Shown here: piece after piece, positions 26,601 to 37,779 of the stretch
Position numbering within the stretch: position 1 is the first letter of the stretch
How the letters are laid out: each line of letters opens with the position of its first letter
NCBI GenBank assembly: GCA_030159075.1
Contig: BROG01000230.1
Location: 248,001-312,000, forward strand
Source: Atrina japonica
Lineage: Eukaryota > Mollusca > Bivalvia > Pterioida > Pinnidae
Direction: 5' to 3'
Length of the DNA: 64,000 nt
Position numbers and translations under genes: made by a program
The notes under the pieces: generated by a model
What the model was told of the DNA's origin: nothing
What the model saw: the letters and a program-made list of their open reading frames with translations, nothing else
Database searches by the model: none

Positions 26601-29600
26601 CAGAATTCAGATAAATATTATACTGTCTATCGGATGCTTATAACAACATCGATCTCCATTTTAAGTCATATTCAGATAATGTGCCGATTGCAATGTCTTT
26701 CTTTCTAAGTGCCAATCAAAATCATCGACAGTCTCCAAAGAATGAACATTATTGTGATAAAGAACGTTCATTATACACACAATTTCACAGCTGCCGAGAC
26801 ATATATTTTGAAACTAATAAAGTAAACTCTTACATGATTCTTAGTAAATTTCTCTGAATTCCATGTGTTGGTGTGTATCAAAATAAGAATTTTTTATTTT
26901 GTTTCACTTTATGAGAAAAAGAGAAAATCTTTATGAATTTGATTTTACACAATTTCTACTTACCACTGGGTCATGTCCGTCCCCATATTCACAATCAAGT
27001 GTGACCTTAACTTTGATCAGTTTCAAACGTTTAAAACTTGGAACAAAGGTCAATAAATAGAACATAATTGAGAATGCCAGTAACCACTCTGTTGATGTTG
27101 ACAAAAGGAAAACATCCCGTAGTGTATCCTGTAAATTAAATGAAAAAGTTAAAAATATGTTTAATAATTCCTGTGATTTAATAGGTTTAATACTTCCAGT
27201 GATTGAAGTCGGATATATACAAGATAATTTATACATACACAGATACACAGACCACAAAATAACACAGAAGCGATAGTTCAGGTTATGCAGAGGTTACGAC
27301 AAATATATATCATGTAGCCTCCTTTTTGTTATCAATGAATTTCATTTTAAGTCTTCATTATTGCTTTTGTAACCTGCAGGTTACAGTCATTCCTTTTAGC
27401 ATTACCTGTTAATGGGTTACGATGATTTCTGTTATTTAGTGGCATGATATGAACGAGTGCACTACATACACACTCACACCTACACACACACACCTACACA
27501 CACACACACCTACACCTACACACACACACACCTTCACACACACACAACTACCTACACACACAAACATACACTTAACTACTGTGTTCCCATCTTAAGTGAT
27601 ATCATTATAACACTTACTTTGTTCCCATGTATGTTATATCATTATACATGTTATATCAATGCATAAAAAATACCCATTTTGTTCCCATGTATGTGACATC
27701 ATTATAACAATGTATATGAATTACTCACTTTATTTCCATGTTCATTGAAATCATTGCAACACTTACCCACTTTGCTCCCATGTTAATTGACATCATTGTA
27801 ACACTTACCCACTTTGTTCCAATGTTAATTGACATCATTGTAACACTTACCCACTTTGTTGCCATTTAATTGACATCATTGTAACACTTGCCCATTTCAT
27901 TCCCATGTTAATTGACATCAATGTAACACTTACCCATTTTGTTCCCATGTTAATTGACATCATTGTAACACTTACCCACTTTGTTGCCATGTTAAGTGAC
28001 ATCATTGTAACACTTACCCACTTTGTTGCCATGTTAAGTGACATCATTGTAACACTTACCCACTTTGTTCCCATGTTAAGTGACATCATTGTAACACTTA
28101 CCCACTTTGTTTCAGCATTAAGTGACATCATTGTAACACTTACCCACTTTGTTCCCATGTTAAGTGACATCATTGTAACACTTACCCACTTTGTTGCCAT
28201 GTTAAGTGACATCATTGTAACACTTACCCACTTTGTTCCCATGTTAAGTGACATCATTGTAACACTTACCCACTTTGTTTCAGCATTAAGTGACATCATT
28301 GTAACACTTACCCACTTTGTTTCAGCATTAAGTGACATCAATGTAACACTTACCCACTTTGTTTCAGCATTAAGTGACATCATTGTAACACTTACCCACT
28401 TTGTTTCAGCATTAAGTGACATCATTGTAACACTTACCCACTTTGTTCCCATGTTAAGTGACATCATTGTAACACTTACCCACTTTGTTGCCATGTTAAG
28501 TGACATCATTGTAACACTTACCCACTTTGTTGCCATGTTAAGTGACATCAATGTAACACTTACCCACTTTGTTTCAGCATTAAGTGACATCATTGTAACA
28601 CTTACCCACTTTGTTCCCATGTTAAGTGACATCATTGTAACACTTACCCACTTTGTTGCCATGTTAAGTGACATCATTGTAACACTTACCCACTTTGTTT
28701 CAGCATTAAGTGACATCATTGTAACACTTTACCACTTTGTTCCCATGTTAAGTGACATCATTGTAACACTTACCCACTTTGTTGCCATGTTAAGTGAACA
28801 TCATATATAAACTACCCACTTTGTTCCCATGTTAAGTGACATCATTGTAACACTTACCCACTTTGTTTCAGCATTAAGTGACATCATCCTAAAACTTACC
28901 CACTTTGTTCCCATGTTAAGTGACATCATTGTAACACTTACCCACTTTGTTCCAGCATTAAGTGACATCATCGTAAAACTTACCCACTTCGTTCCCATAT
29001 TCAATTGTCTCTGTCTTTTGTATGTCACCTTTGATACAGAAACTAAAATTGTGTCAAGGAATCATAAAAGTATATAAAAAGTATATAAAGTGATGATGCA
29101 ATACACATCACCATATATAAAGTGAGGATGCAATACACATCACCATATATAAAGTGATGATGCAATACACATCACCATATATAAAGTGATGATGCAATAC
29201 ACATCACCATATATAAAGTGATGATGCAATACACATCACCAAATATAAAGTGATGGTGCAATACACATCACCATATATAAAGTGATGATGCAATACACAA
29301 CACCATATATAAAGTGATGATGCAATTGATACAGAAACTAAAATTGTGTCAAGGAATCATAAAAGTATATAAAAAGTATATAAAGTGATGATGCAATACA
29401 CATCACCATATATAAAGTGATGATGCAATACACATCACCATATATAAAGTGATGATGCAATACACATCACAATATCTAAAGTGATGATGCGATACACATC
29501 ACCAATTTATATAAAGTGATAATGTAATACACATCACCATATATAAAGTGATGATGCAATACACATCACCATATATAAAGTGATGATGCGATACACATCA

Positions 29601-32600
29601 CCAATTTATATAAAGTGATGATGTAATACACATCACCAATTTATATAAAGTGATGATGCAATACACATCACCATATATAAAGTGATGATGTAATACACAT
29701 CACCAATTTATATAAAGTGATGATGTAATACACATCACCAATTTATATAAAGTGATGATGCAATGCACATCACCAATTTATATAAAATGATGATGCAATA
29801 CACATCACAGATACCCTAAACAAGGACCACTGGGGATATGTAATACAGCATAAGAAATAGGATATACAGCAAAAGTAACAGTAAATCTCATTTTATAAGA
29901 CAAAAATAGGCTAAGTAACTTATAACAGTCATCTTGTATAGATAATTGCTAAAGGGGTAATTATAGGCTAGATAATTGCTAAAGGGGTAATTATAGGCTA
30001 AGTAACTTATAACAGTCATCTTGTATAGATAATTGCTAAAGGGGTCATTATAGGCTAAGTAACTTATAACAGTCATCTTGTATAGATAATTGCTAAAGGG
30101 GTAAGTATAGGCTAAGTAACTTATAACAGTCATCTTGTATAGATAATTGCTAAAGGGGTCATTATAGGCTAAGTAACTTATAACAGTCATCTTGTATAGA
30201 TAATTGCTAAAGGGGTAATTATTTTCTTTTAACATTAAAATCATCTTGGCAAGAATCTAATATTATCATTTACATCGAGTGAAAACAAATTTTTTCTCAA
30301 CTGAGAAATATAGTCTAGCAAATAATTTATAATACTCGGGGAGTCTTACAATATAAACAAAAGGTACAGAGTATGAGAAATATAGTCTAGCAAATAATTT
30401 ATAATACTGGGTGAGTCTTACAATATAAACAAAAGGTACAGAGTATGAGAAATATAGTCTAGCAAATATTTATAATACTCGATGAGTCTTACAATACAAC
30501 AAAAGATACAGAGAATGAGAAATATAGTCTAGCAAATAATTTATAATACTGGGTGAGTCATACAATATAACAAAGGATACAGAGTATGAGAAATATTGAT
30601 GAGCATATGCTATTGATGATCTGCCATCCCCAAATTATTCTTCTGACCGCCCTTATAATCATGTCATCTGTTCCTTGTTCTGTCATAGTTCGAATCTTCC
30701 ATGTTATCACAGTCTGAAGCCACAGGTAACCAATAGCAACAATGAAACATAAGAAAGCTCCAGCATAGTGTGGAGGCTTCAATACATCAACCTGTCAATC
30801 AAACAAAACAAATAAATAAGGGTTACATAGAAAGTCCAGCACAGTGTGGAAGCTTCAATAGATCAAACTGTCAATCAAACAAAACAAATAAATAAGGGTT
30901 ACATAGAAAGTCCAGTACAGTGTGGAAGCTTCAATAGATCAAACTGTCAATCAAACAAAACAAATAAATAAGGGTTACATAGAAAGTCCAGCACAGTGTG
31001 GAAGCTTCAATAGATCAAACTGTCAATCAAACAAAACAAATAAATAAGGGCTACATAGAAAGTCCATTGTCTGTCAGTTTTACTAAGCTATGAAGCTTTA
31101 AAGCTTGGTAATAAACCTATTTATATTACTCAAACATTCAGTATATGGACATGTCATATATATTTACACAGTCAAATTTTGTTCATGTGAATTTCACATT
31201 AATTTCATCTCTGATATGACATTACTGTGAATTTCACATGAATTTCACTTCACTTGAATTTCTTTAATGCGAATTTCATGAAAAAAATTTCATGTGAATT
31301 TTATCTGAGAAAATATCAACTTTTGTTTAACTAATACATGTATCTTGTAACACATAATAGTCAACTATTTTGCAAAAGTTTTATAATCATGTGAATTTCA
31401 CATGAATATTGTTCATGTGAATTTAATGTATCAGCTTAATTAACATGAAATTGATGTGATATTTTCACATGAAATTCAAGTAAATTTCACATAAAATTCA
31501 TAGTTTTTGTTATAATTTTTTACATTAGATGTTTTAAATAATTTACGAAATTATTTTCTCTCTTCTGTTTACCTGAAAACATCCAACCAGCACTAAACCA
31601 AATGCAGACATTAAACCAAGACATAGCCCAGCAAAGTTTGCCCGTATCCAATGTTTGGAAGGGTTCTTTCTTTTGAATACTTCCTTGACAAACAAAAATC
31701 TCATTTCTCCATTTGCAGCCACTGAAATTAAATATTGTTGTATAATGATCTACTCCTTACAAAATATGGCAATTTGCATTGGTGATTCCACCAAAATCTG
31801 CCATCTCTATCATTAGGGGTGTGATATGGATATAATATGAAAATAGTCATACAAGAATCTATAGTTACTACATCTGTACCTTTGTGTATTGACAAATTAT
31901 CAAATGATATAAGATACTCAGTCAGTATATCTCTGTATTGAACATTTATCAAAAGACATAAGATATTACTGAGTCTGTATCTTTCTGTATTGACCATTTA
32001 TCAAAGTATTTACAGTTTATCTTATACAAACACTATCTCTGCACTTAATTGAAATATATATGTAAAAGAAAAAAATCTACAAAAAGGAAATATTTGAATA
32101 TGAATTCAATAGTAATCTTAGATACTGAAATTTGGTATTCTATCCAGTGCTTCTTAAAACTTAAATGAAATAAATAAAATATCACATTGATTGACTTAAA
32201 ACTTAAATGAAATAAATAAAATATCACACTGATTGACTTTTAAATGAAATAAATAAAATATCACATTCATTGACTTAAAAACTTTAATGAAATAAATAAA
32301 GTATCACACTGATTGACTTAAAACTTAAATGAAATAAATAAAATATCACATTCATTGACTTAAAACTTACATGAAATAAATTAAATATCACATTCATTGA
32401 CTTAAAACTTACATGAAATAAATAAAATATGACATTGATTGACTGACGGTAATATAAATACTTGAAGGCTAAAGTGACAAAGTAAACAAGTTATGTATCC
32501 TACTTACATAAAATGGCTGCCACTACAATACCAAATGTAAATATGCCTCGTTCTGGTACCTCTACACCAGTATAGCTGCAATACAGAATAGAAACTGAAT

Positions 32601-34883
32601 AATGTAAGATATTAGTTGTCAATCAAAAACATCTTCTATTTTAGGTCTACTGTCCATTTAAAGGAAAGACAACTCTTTTCCATTAAAGGTTTTGGGAGCC
32701 TGTGTTAGGAAGATTATATGTTCAAAACACAAAACTACTTCAACACAAGCTAAGTGATTTTATTTACAATGTTTTTATTCTAGAGACATTACAGTTTATG
32801 ATTATTCATATTTGTAATGCAAAGTGTACAAAGGTTATATTTCAAATCTGCAGCACAACATGCATGAGGGGGTTCAAAATTTAGGATAAATGAGATTTAT
32901 AACACTGGGGTTCAAGGGTCAAGATCATTCCATTTTTAGGCATAGGAGTGCAAAGTTTAAAATACTTCAGATTTATCACACAAGTTACAAGGACTACGTA
33001 TTTCAGACTTGTAGGCATTTACAGAGTGCAAATGATAATATAATTTAGATTTGAAGTATAAGGCTTTTACATATAAAGAGATAATATATTTAATACTTAG
33101 TTTTCATTCTGTAGAACAGTGTAATATAGATTTTAACAACTGCCAATATGTCCAATAATAGTTCAACAACTGTCAATATGTCTATTAACAGTTGAAAAAT
33201 TGTCAATATGTCTACTAACAGTTCAACAACTGTCAATATGTCTACTACCTGTTGAACAACTGCCAATATGTCTAAAAACAGTTGAACAACTGTCAATAAG
33301 TCTACTAACAGTTCAACAACTGTCAATATATCTACTAATAGTTGAACAACTGTCAATAAGTCTACTAACAGTTCAACAACTATCATTATGTCTACTAACA
33401 GTTGAACAACTGTCAATAGACCTACTAACTGTTGAACAACTATCAAAATGTCTACTTAGAGTTGAACAACTATCAATATGTTTACTAACAGTTGAACAAC
33501 TATCAATATGTTTACTAACAGTTGAACAACAATCAATATGTTTTCTAACAGTTGAACAACTATCAATATGTTTACTAACAGTTGAACAACTATCAATATG
33601 TTTACGAACAGTTGAACAACTATCAATATGTTTACTAACAGTTGAACAACTGTCAATATGTCTACTAACAGTTGAACAACTGTCAATATCTCTACTAAAA
33701 GGTACATCTTTAATCTTACAGTCTACAGCGTATACATCTATAATTCTGAAGTAAGAACCATAATTAAATGACAAATGAACCTCTTGTATTTCAACATAAA
33801 TAGTTGGGGTCTCAGTGGGTAAGTAGCTTTGAACCATGAAGTCTCCAACTGTTGGTCAGTGGAGGTTTGAGCCCTGCTGGACCCTAAGCTGATTTTTGTG
33901 AGAAAGTTTGCTGATTTACTAGCAAAAGGTAATCTCTTCTGCGGTACACTGTAACCAGGTTCTCTCCTCCTCCAATAAATTCTGGTCACCACCATATAAC
34001 TGAAAAATTATTAAGTGTGGCAAAACAACCCAATCAAAATTCAAATTCAAAAAATTCTTAAATTCTAAGATAAATGGGTTTTTGATGTTATATATTACAA
34101 AAAAAAAAAACAACAACAAGCAAACAAAGAAAACAAACAAACAAAAAACACCAAATATACCATTGCAATTAAAACCAGATACTCTTATTACATTTATTAT
34201 GTTGTATGTGGTAGTTTGTTTTTTATGTATACACAGTGTAGACAAGTGTCTGTATACTGGAGGTCTGGGAATACTCTCTAGTTCAACCACTCACATCAAT
34301 ACCTACCTTATATACGGAAAATTGGGAAATGTGTGATTCAAAGCAACTGAAATGCCATACCTGAAAAAATTGCAAAAAGACAATAAAAGTTACCATTGTT
34401 TTAGAAAACTTGACATGTTCGTAATGTGTGCATTTGTGTATTTTACATATATATGAACATACATCTTTATATTTTTAAGATTGGTGTGTATTTTAACAAT
34501 GTTGTCATGAATATACATATATTTATATGTTTTGGTGTGTATTTTAACAATGTTGTAATATATATACTTATATCTATATGTTTTGGTGTGTATTTTAACA
34601 ATGTTGTCATGTATATACATATATCTATATGTTTTGGTGTGTATTTTATCAATTTATATTTTCCTTCAATATGGAAAAACTGAAATGAAAAAAAATTTTA
34701 AATAAAAGCTACAAAATTATTTCTATTTTTTAATTCAGAAAGTTTTAGTTTAAGATCTCAAGCATCTGTCATATGTAAATATTATACTTACGTTGTTGCC
34801 ACGGAGACAAAGAGCCAGATATTAGTTATGATGGGTAGTGTCCACACTAACCCCCCCAAACACCAACTAGCAGCAAGAAACAT
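23694..34883 (-). CDS. DRAM/Frag1/TMEM150-family membrane protein, gene 2
   Basis: Eight coding exons on the minus strand: 34883-34792, 34360-34307, 32575-32508, 31721-31573, 30791-30581, 29042-28984, 27128-26964, 23744-23694; 282 aa. Every junction is GT/AG and all phases match genes 1 and 3. About six membrane segments: residues 8-31, 59-77, 98-119, 126-145, 170-192 and 217-240. Signatures include FPNFPYIS (near 42-49), VGCFQVDVLKPPHYAGAFLCF (near 117-137) and STSTEWLLAFSI in the last helix. A lysosomal or endomembrane role is inferred from the family. The ATG lies 18 nt inside an exon that starts at an acceptor (34901), so the promoter is farther upstream. Nearly every intron carries a minisatellite, and several of these are copies of the adjacent splice junctions, so transcripts may be variable. 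Exon lengths nearly equal those of gene 1. Confidence 0.92.
24085..24300. mobile_element. MITE with 16-bp terminal inverted repeats
   Basis: CATAGGCGTCGGAGC at 24085-24099 is inverted as GCTTCCGACGCCTATG at 24285-24300. A perfect 5-bp duplication ACATG flanks it (24080-24084 and 24301-24305). The interior is a run of C- or G-rich blocks and TTAGCCCCCC repeats without coding capacity. It lies in the last intron of gene 2. Confidence 0.8.
24441..25135. repeat. ~93-bp tandem repeat with inverted outer copies
   Basis: Four plus-strand copies (unit 93-102 bp, containing TTCAGGTGTTTATAGGTATT and GACACTATCATGTATAGCC) are flanked on both sides by copies in the opposite orientation (about 24441-24600 and 24990-25135). 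The whole block is thus a large imperfect palindrome inside intron 7 of gene 2. Confidence 0.85.
25136..26963. other. Gene 2 intron 7, remainder
   Basis: AT-rich intron sequence without arrays or exons that I can support. Confidence 0.5.
27459..27565. repeat. CA-rich microsatellite
   Basis: CACACA runs broken by CCTA, on the intron 6 side of gene 2 exon 7. Confidence 0.9.
27590..28983 (-). repeat. 42-bp minisatellite made of the exon 6 splice donor of gene 2
   Basis: About 30 copies of a 42-bp unit, well conserved from about 27760 and decayed to its left. In the gene sense each unit reads ACTTAACATGGGAACAAAG then TGG|GTAAGTGTTACAATGATGTC. The first part copies the last ~22 bp of exon 6 (TTGAATATGGGAACGAAG, TGG) and the second copies the start of intron 6. 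The unit length is a multiple of 3, so the exon frame continues through units as (VSVTMMSLNMGTKW)n. After an 11-17 bp disturbance at 28793-28812 the frame hits a stop, so about five units can be read from exon 6. Three forms of the exonic part alternate (NMGT, NMAT, NAET). Confidence 0.95.
28984..29042 (-). CDS. Gene 2 exon 6 (59-bp small exon at the head of the array)
   Basis: Starts after GACACAATTTTAG, completes a split codon (Phe) and encodes SVSKVTYKRQRQLNMGTKW, ending TGG|GTAAGT. Its size and phases equal gene 1 exon 6. In-frame alternative donors follow at 28942, 28900, 28858 (all GTAAGT) and 28816 (GTAGTT), before a stop. Confidence 0.85.
29085..29815. repeat. ~32-bp minisatellite in gene 2 intron 5
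   Basis: About 22 copies of AAAGTGATGATGCAATACAC followed by ATCACCATATAT, some with AATTTATAT. Near 29325-29390 it is interrupted by a second copy of the sequence found at 29031-29095 (GATACAGAAACTAAAATTGTG and onward). That sequence is the acceptor and first bases of exon 6. Confidence 0.9.
29920..30222. repeat. ~57-bp minisatellite in gene 2 intron 5
   Basis: Five copies containing TAAGTAACTTATAACAGTCA and TAGATAATTGCTAAAGGGG, plus one 31-bp partial copy near 29940. Confidence 0.9.
30295..30600 (-). repeat. ~71-bp array of the exon 5 splice donor of gene 2
   Basis: Includes the true exon 5 end. In the gene sense each unit reads TATATTTCTCATACTCT|GTACCTTTTGTTTATATTG, matching the exon end AATATTTCTCATACTCT|GTATCC. 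Copies of the junction fall at 30581 (real), 30510, 30440 and 30368. Confidence 0.88.
30750..31065 (-). repeat. 76-bp array of the exon 5 splice acceptor of gene 2
   Basis: Four copies of a 76-bp unit, the most downstream being the true junction. In the gene sense the copies read GTTTGATTGACAG|TTTGATCTATTGAAGC and include some 37 bp of exon 5 start (real: GTTGATGTATTGAAGCCTCC). Decoy junctions lie at 30867, 30943 and 31019. Use of a decoy reads into an in-frame TAA after 14 codons. Confidence 0.88.
31140..31505. repeat. Self-complementary TTCATGTGAATTTCAC-rich region
   Basis: Many overlapping copies of CATGTGAATTTCACATGAA and its near-palindromic variants in both orientations, in gene 2 intron 4. 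I do not recognise a named family. Confidence 0.6.
32140..32450. repeat. 42-bp minisatellite in gene 2 intron 3
   Basis: Seven copies containing TTAAATGAAATAAATAAAAT. In the gene sense two copies nearest exon 3 contain TTTCAT|GTAAGTTTT, which resembles the exon 3 donor TTTTAT|GTAAGT 60-100 bp away. Derivation from that donor is possible but weaker than for exons 5 and 6. Confidence 0.85.
33125..33700. repeat. 30-bp minisatellite in gene 2 intron 2
   Basis: About 19 copies of TGTCTACTAACAGTTGAACA followed by ACTGTCAATA. GTTGAACAAC gives each unit a small hairpin. Open frames on both strands (up to 184 codons) are artefacts of the 30-bp period. Confidence 0.93.
33798..33990 (+). mobile_element. 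tRNA-derived SINE, family 1
   Basis: Starts GGGGTCTCAGTGGGTAAGTA, then TTTGAGCCCTGCTGG, GATTTTTGTGAGAAAGTTTG and GGTTCTCTCCTCCTCC, parallel to the copy at 44026-44245. The head is mutated. It lies in gene 2 intron 2. Confidence 0.6.
34430..34665. repeat. 51-bp minisatellite in gene 2 intron 1
   Basis: About four copies containing TTTTGGTGTGTATTTTAACA and TATATACATATATCTATATG. Confidence 0.88.
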
Positions 34884-35056
34884 GTTTCTTCAAGTTTTGA
34901 TCTGAAATAAAAGAACTTTGATAGAAACCTGTATCTTGTTATTCTTCAAACAATGATATAAAACTTGTTTCTTCAAGTTCTGGTCTGAAAATAATTGGTG
35001 CAAAGAACACTGATAGAAACCTGTATCTTGTTGTTCTTCAAACAATGATATAAAAC
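34884..35056 (-). repeat. Duplicated exon 1 acceptor of gene 2
   Basis: Two copies of an 82-91 bp unit. In the gene sense the real junction reads TTATTTCAG|ATCAAAACTTGAAGAAAC and the upstream copy reads ATTTTCAG|ACCAGAACTTGAAGAAAC. The acceptor and the 5' untranslated part of the exon are thus duplicated. Confidence 0.8.
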
Positions 35057-35327
35057 CAGAGATTGATAATTCCAAACAGTACTGTCATGGAAACTTGTCA
35101 CATGATTCTTATGACAAAATAATGAGTTTTACAGATTGATTTCAATATTATCACAAAAAGATGTAAAAGAAACCTGTAGTGTGCTTTCCATGTGTTTGGG
35201 GAGAAAGATGGTTACAATATTATTGTGCTACACACTACTGTGCTGGAAATGTATGTCACAGAAGCTTAAGACAGACTTATACTTCCAGGGACAAATAATA
35301 TTCTAGATATCATAATAAGCCAGAGAA

Positions 35328-37440
35328 GTCAGCTACCCTTCTAACTGGTAGCTTGTAACAGGTATTGGACTGTGAAATGTCGGCTACCCTTCTAACTGGT
35401 AGCTTGTAACAGGTATTGGACTGTGAAATGTCAGCTACCCTTCTAACTGGTAGCTTGTAACAGGTATTGGACTGTGAAATGTCGGCTACCCTTCTAACTG
35501 GTAGCTTGTAACAGGTATTGGACTGTGAAATGTCGGCTACCCTTCTAACTGGTAGCTTGTAACAGGTATTGGACTGTGAAATGTCAGCTACCCTTCTAAC
35601 TGGTAGCTTGTAACAGGTATTGGACTGTGAAATGTCGGCTACCCTTCTAACTGGTAGCTTGTAACAGGTATTGGACTGTGAAATGTCGGCTACCCTTCTA
35701 ACTGGTAGCTTGTAACAGGTATTGGACTGTGAAATGTCGGCTACCCTTCTAACTAGTAGCTTGTAACAGGCATTGGACTGTGTAATGTCGGCTACCCTTC
35801 TAACTGGTAGCTTGTAACAGGTATTGGACTGTGAAATGTCAGCTACCCTTCTAACTGGTAGCTTGTAACAGGTATTGGACTGTGTAATGTCGGCTACCCT
35901 TCTAACTGGTAGCTTGTAACAGGTATTGGACTGTGAAATGTCGGCTACCCTTCTAACTGGTAGCTTGTAACAGGTATTGGACTGTGTAATGTCGGCTACC
36001 CTTCTAACTGGTAGCTTGTAACAGGTATTGGACTTCTAACTGGTAGCTTGTAACAGGTATTGGACTGTGTAATGTCAGCTACCCTTCTAACTGGTAGCTT
36101 GTAACAGGCATTGGACTGTGTAATGTCAGCTACCCTTCTAACTGGTAGCTTGTAACAGGTATTGGACTTCTAATTGGTAGCTTGTAACAGGTATTGTATG
36201 TGTAATATCAGCCACCCTTCTAACTGGTAGCTTGTAACAGGCATTGGACTGTGTAATATCAGCCACCCTTCTAACTGGTAGCTTGTAACAGGCATTGGGC
36301 TGTGTAATATCAGCCATCCTTCTAACTGGTAGCTTGTAACAGGCATTGGGCTGTGTAATATCAGCCATCCTTCTAACTGGTAGCTTGTAACAGACATTGG
36401 GCTGTGTAATATCAGCCACCCTTCTAACTGGTAGCTTGTAACAGGTATTTGACTGTGTAATATCAGCTACCCTTCTAACTGGTATCTTGTAACAGGTATT
36501 GGACTTCTAACTGGTAGCTTGTAACAGGTATTGGACTGTGAAATGTCGGCTACCCTTCTAACTAGTAGCTTGTAACAGGTATTGGACTTCTAACTGGTAG
36601 CTTGTAACAGGCATTGGACTGTGTAATATCAGCTACCCTTCTAACTGGTAGCTTGTAACAGGTATTGGACTGTGAAATGTCGGCTACCCTTCTAACTAGT
36701 AGCTTGTAACAGGCATTGGACTGTGTAATGTCGGCTACCCTTCTAACTGGTAGCTTGTAACAGGTATTGGACTTCTAACTGGTAGCTTGTAAAGTCTTGG
36801 ACTGTGTAATATCAGCTACCCTTCTAACTGGTAGCTTGTAACAGGTATTGGACTGTGAAATGTCGGCTACCCTTCTAACTAGTAGCTTGTAACAGGCATT
36901 GGACTGTGTAATGTCGGCTACCCTTCTAACTGGTAGCTTGTAACAGGTATTGGACTGTGTAATATCAGCTACCCTTCTAACTGGTAGCTTGTAACAGGTA
37001 TTGGACTGTGAAATGTCGGCTACCCTTTTAACTAGTAGCTTGTAACAGGTATTGGACTGTGTAATGTCGGCTACCCTTCTAACTGGTAGCTTGTAACAGG
37101 TATTGGACTTCTAACTGGTAGCTTGTAACAGGTATTGGACTGTGTAATGTCGGCTACCCTTCTAACTGGTAGCTTGTAACAGGTATTGGACTGTGTAATA
37201 TCAGCTACCCTTCTAACTGGTAGCTTGTAACAGGTATTGGACTGTGAAATGTCGGATACCCTTCTAACTAGTAGCTTGTAACAGGTATTGGACTGTGAAA
37301 TGTCGGCTACCCTTCTAACTGGTAGCTTGTAACAGGTATTGGACTGTGTAATGTCTGCTACCCTTTTATTCTAACTGGTAGCTTGTAACAGGTATTGGAC
37401 TTCTAACTGGTAGCTTGTAAGAGGTATTGTACTGTGTAAT
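35328..37440. repeat. 51-bp minisatellite, about 40 copies
   Basis: Unit: GGCTACCCTTCTAACTGGTA, GCTTGTAACAGGTATTGGAC, TGTGAAATGTC. Variants (TCGGC/TCAGC, GAAATG/GTAATA, GTATT/GCATT) are patchily distributed, and several junctions lack 15-20 bp (TTGGACTTCTAACTGG), marking unit-internal deletions spread by later duplication. It lies upstream of gene 2 coding exon 1, probably in its 5' UTR intron. Confidence 0.95.
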
Positions 37441-37779
37441 GTATGTCATTAACATACTGCAGAATAAGATAAATATATAGACAGGTGATTTCAACTTATC
37501 TGATCAAGTCTTCAATCTGGAATAGAATCAAATATCTAAATTGTTACTGGGCACACATTTTATAATACCAAGATAACATCTTATTGTAAAAGTATCTGGA
37601 TATCATTATCCAGTGAAAATAATCAACATACTGGAAGTCAATCATCAGATCATTAGCAAATGAATATGCAATGATGATGATGATGATGATGATGATAATG
37701 GTCACAGTCTTTAAACATGCAGATTGACAGACACAAGCTGACAAGCTTAACATTCCATTCTATATATACACAAATTGAC

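Noticed and set aside
27847..28810. Open frames of 290 and 301 codons on opposite strands
   Set aside because: Both arise from the 42-bp period, which is a multiple of 3. As stand-alone proteins they have no start context or composition of a gene. Only the first few units next to exon 6 could be translated.
30558..30580. The stop after ILCILCYIV as the end of gene 2
   Set aside because: Same reason: the conserved T|GTATCC donor precedes it, and exons 6-8 continue the family domain.
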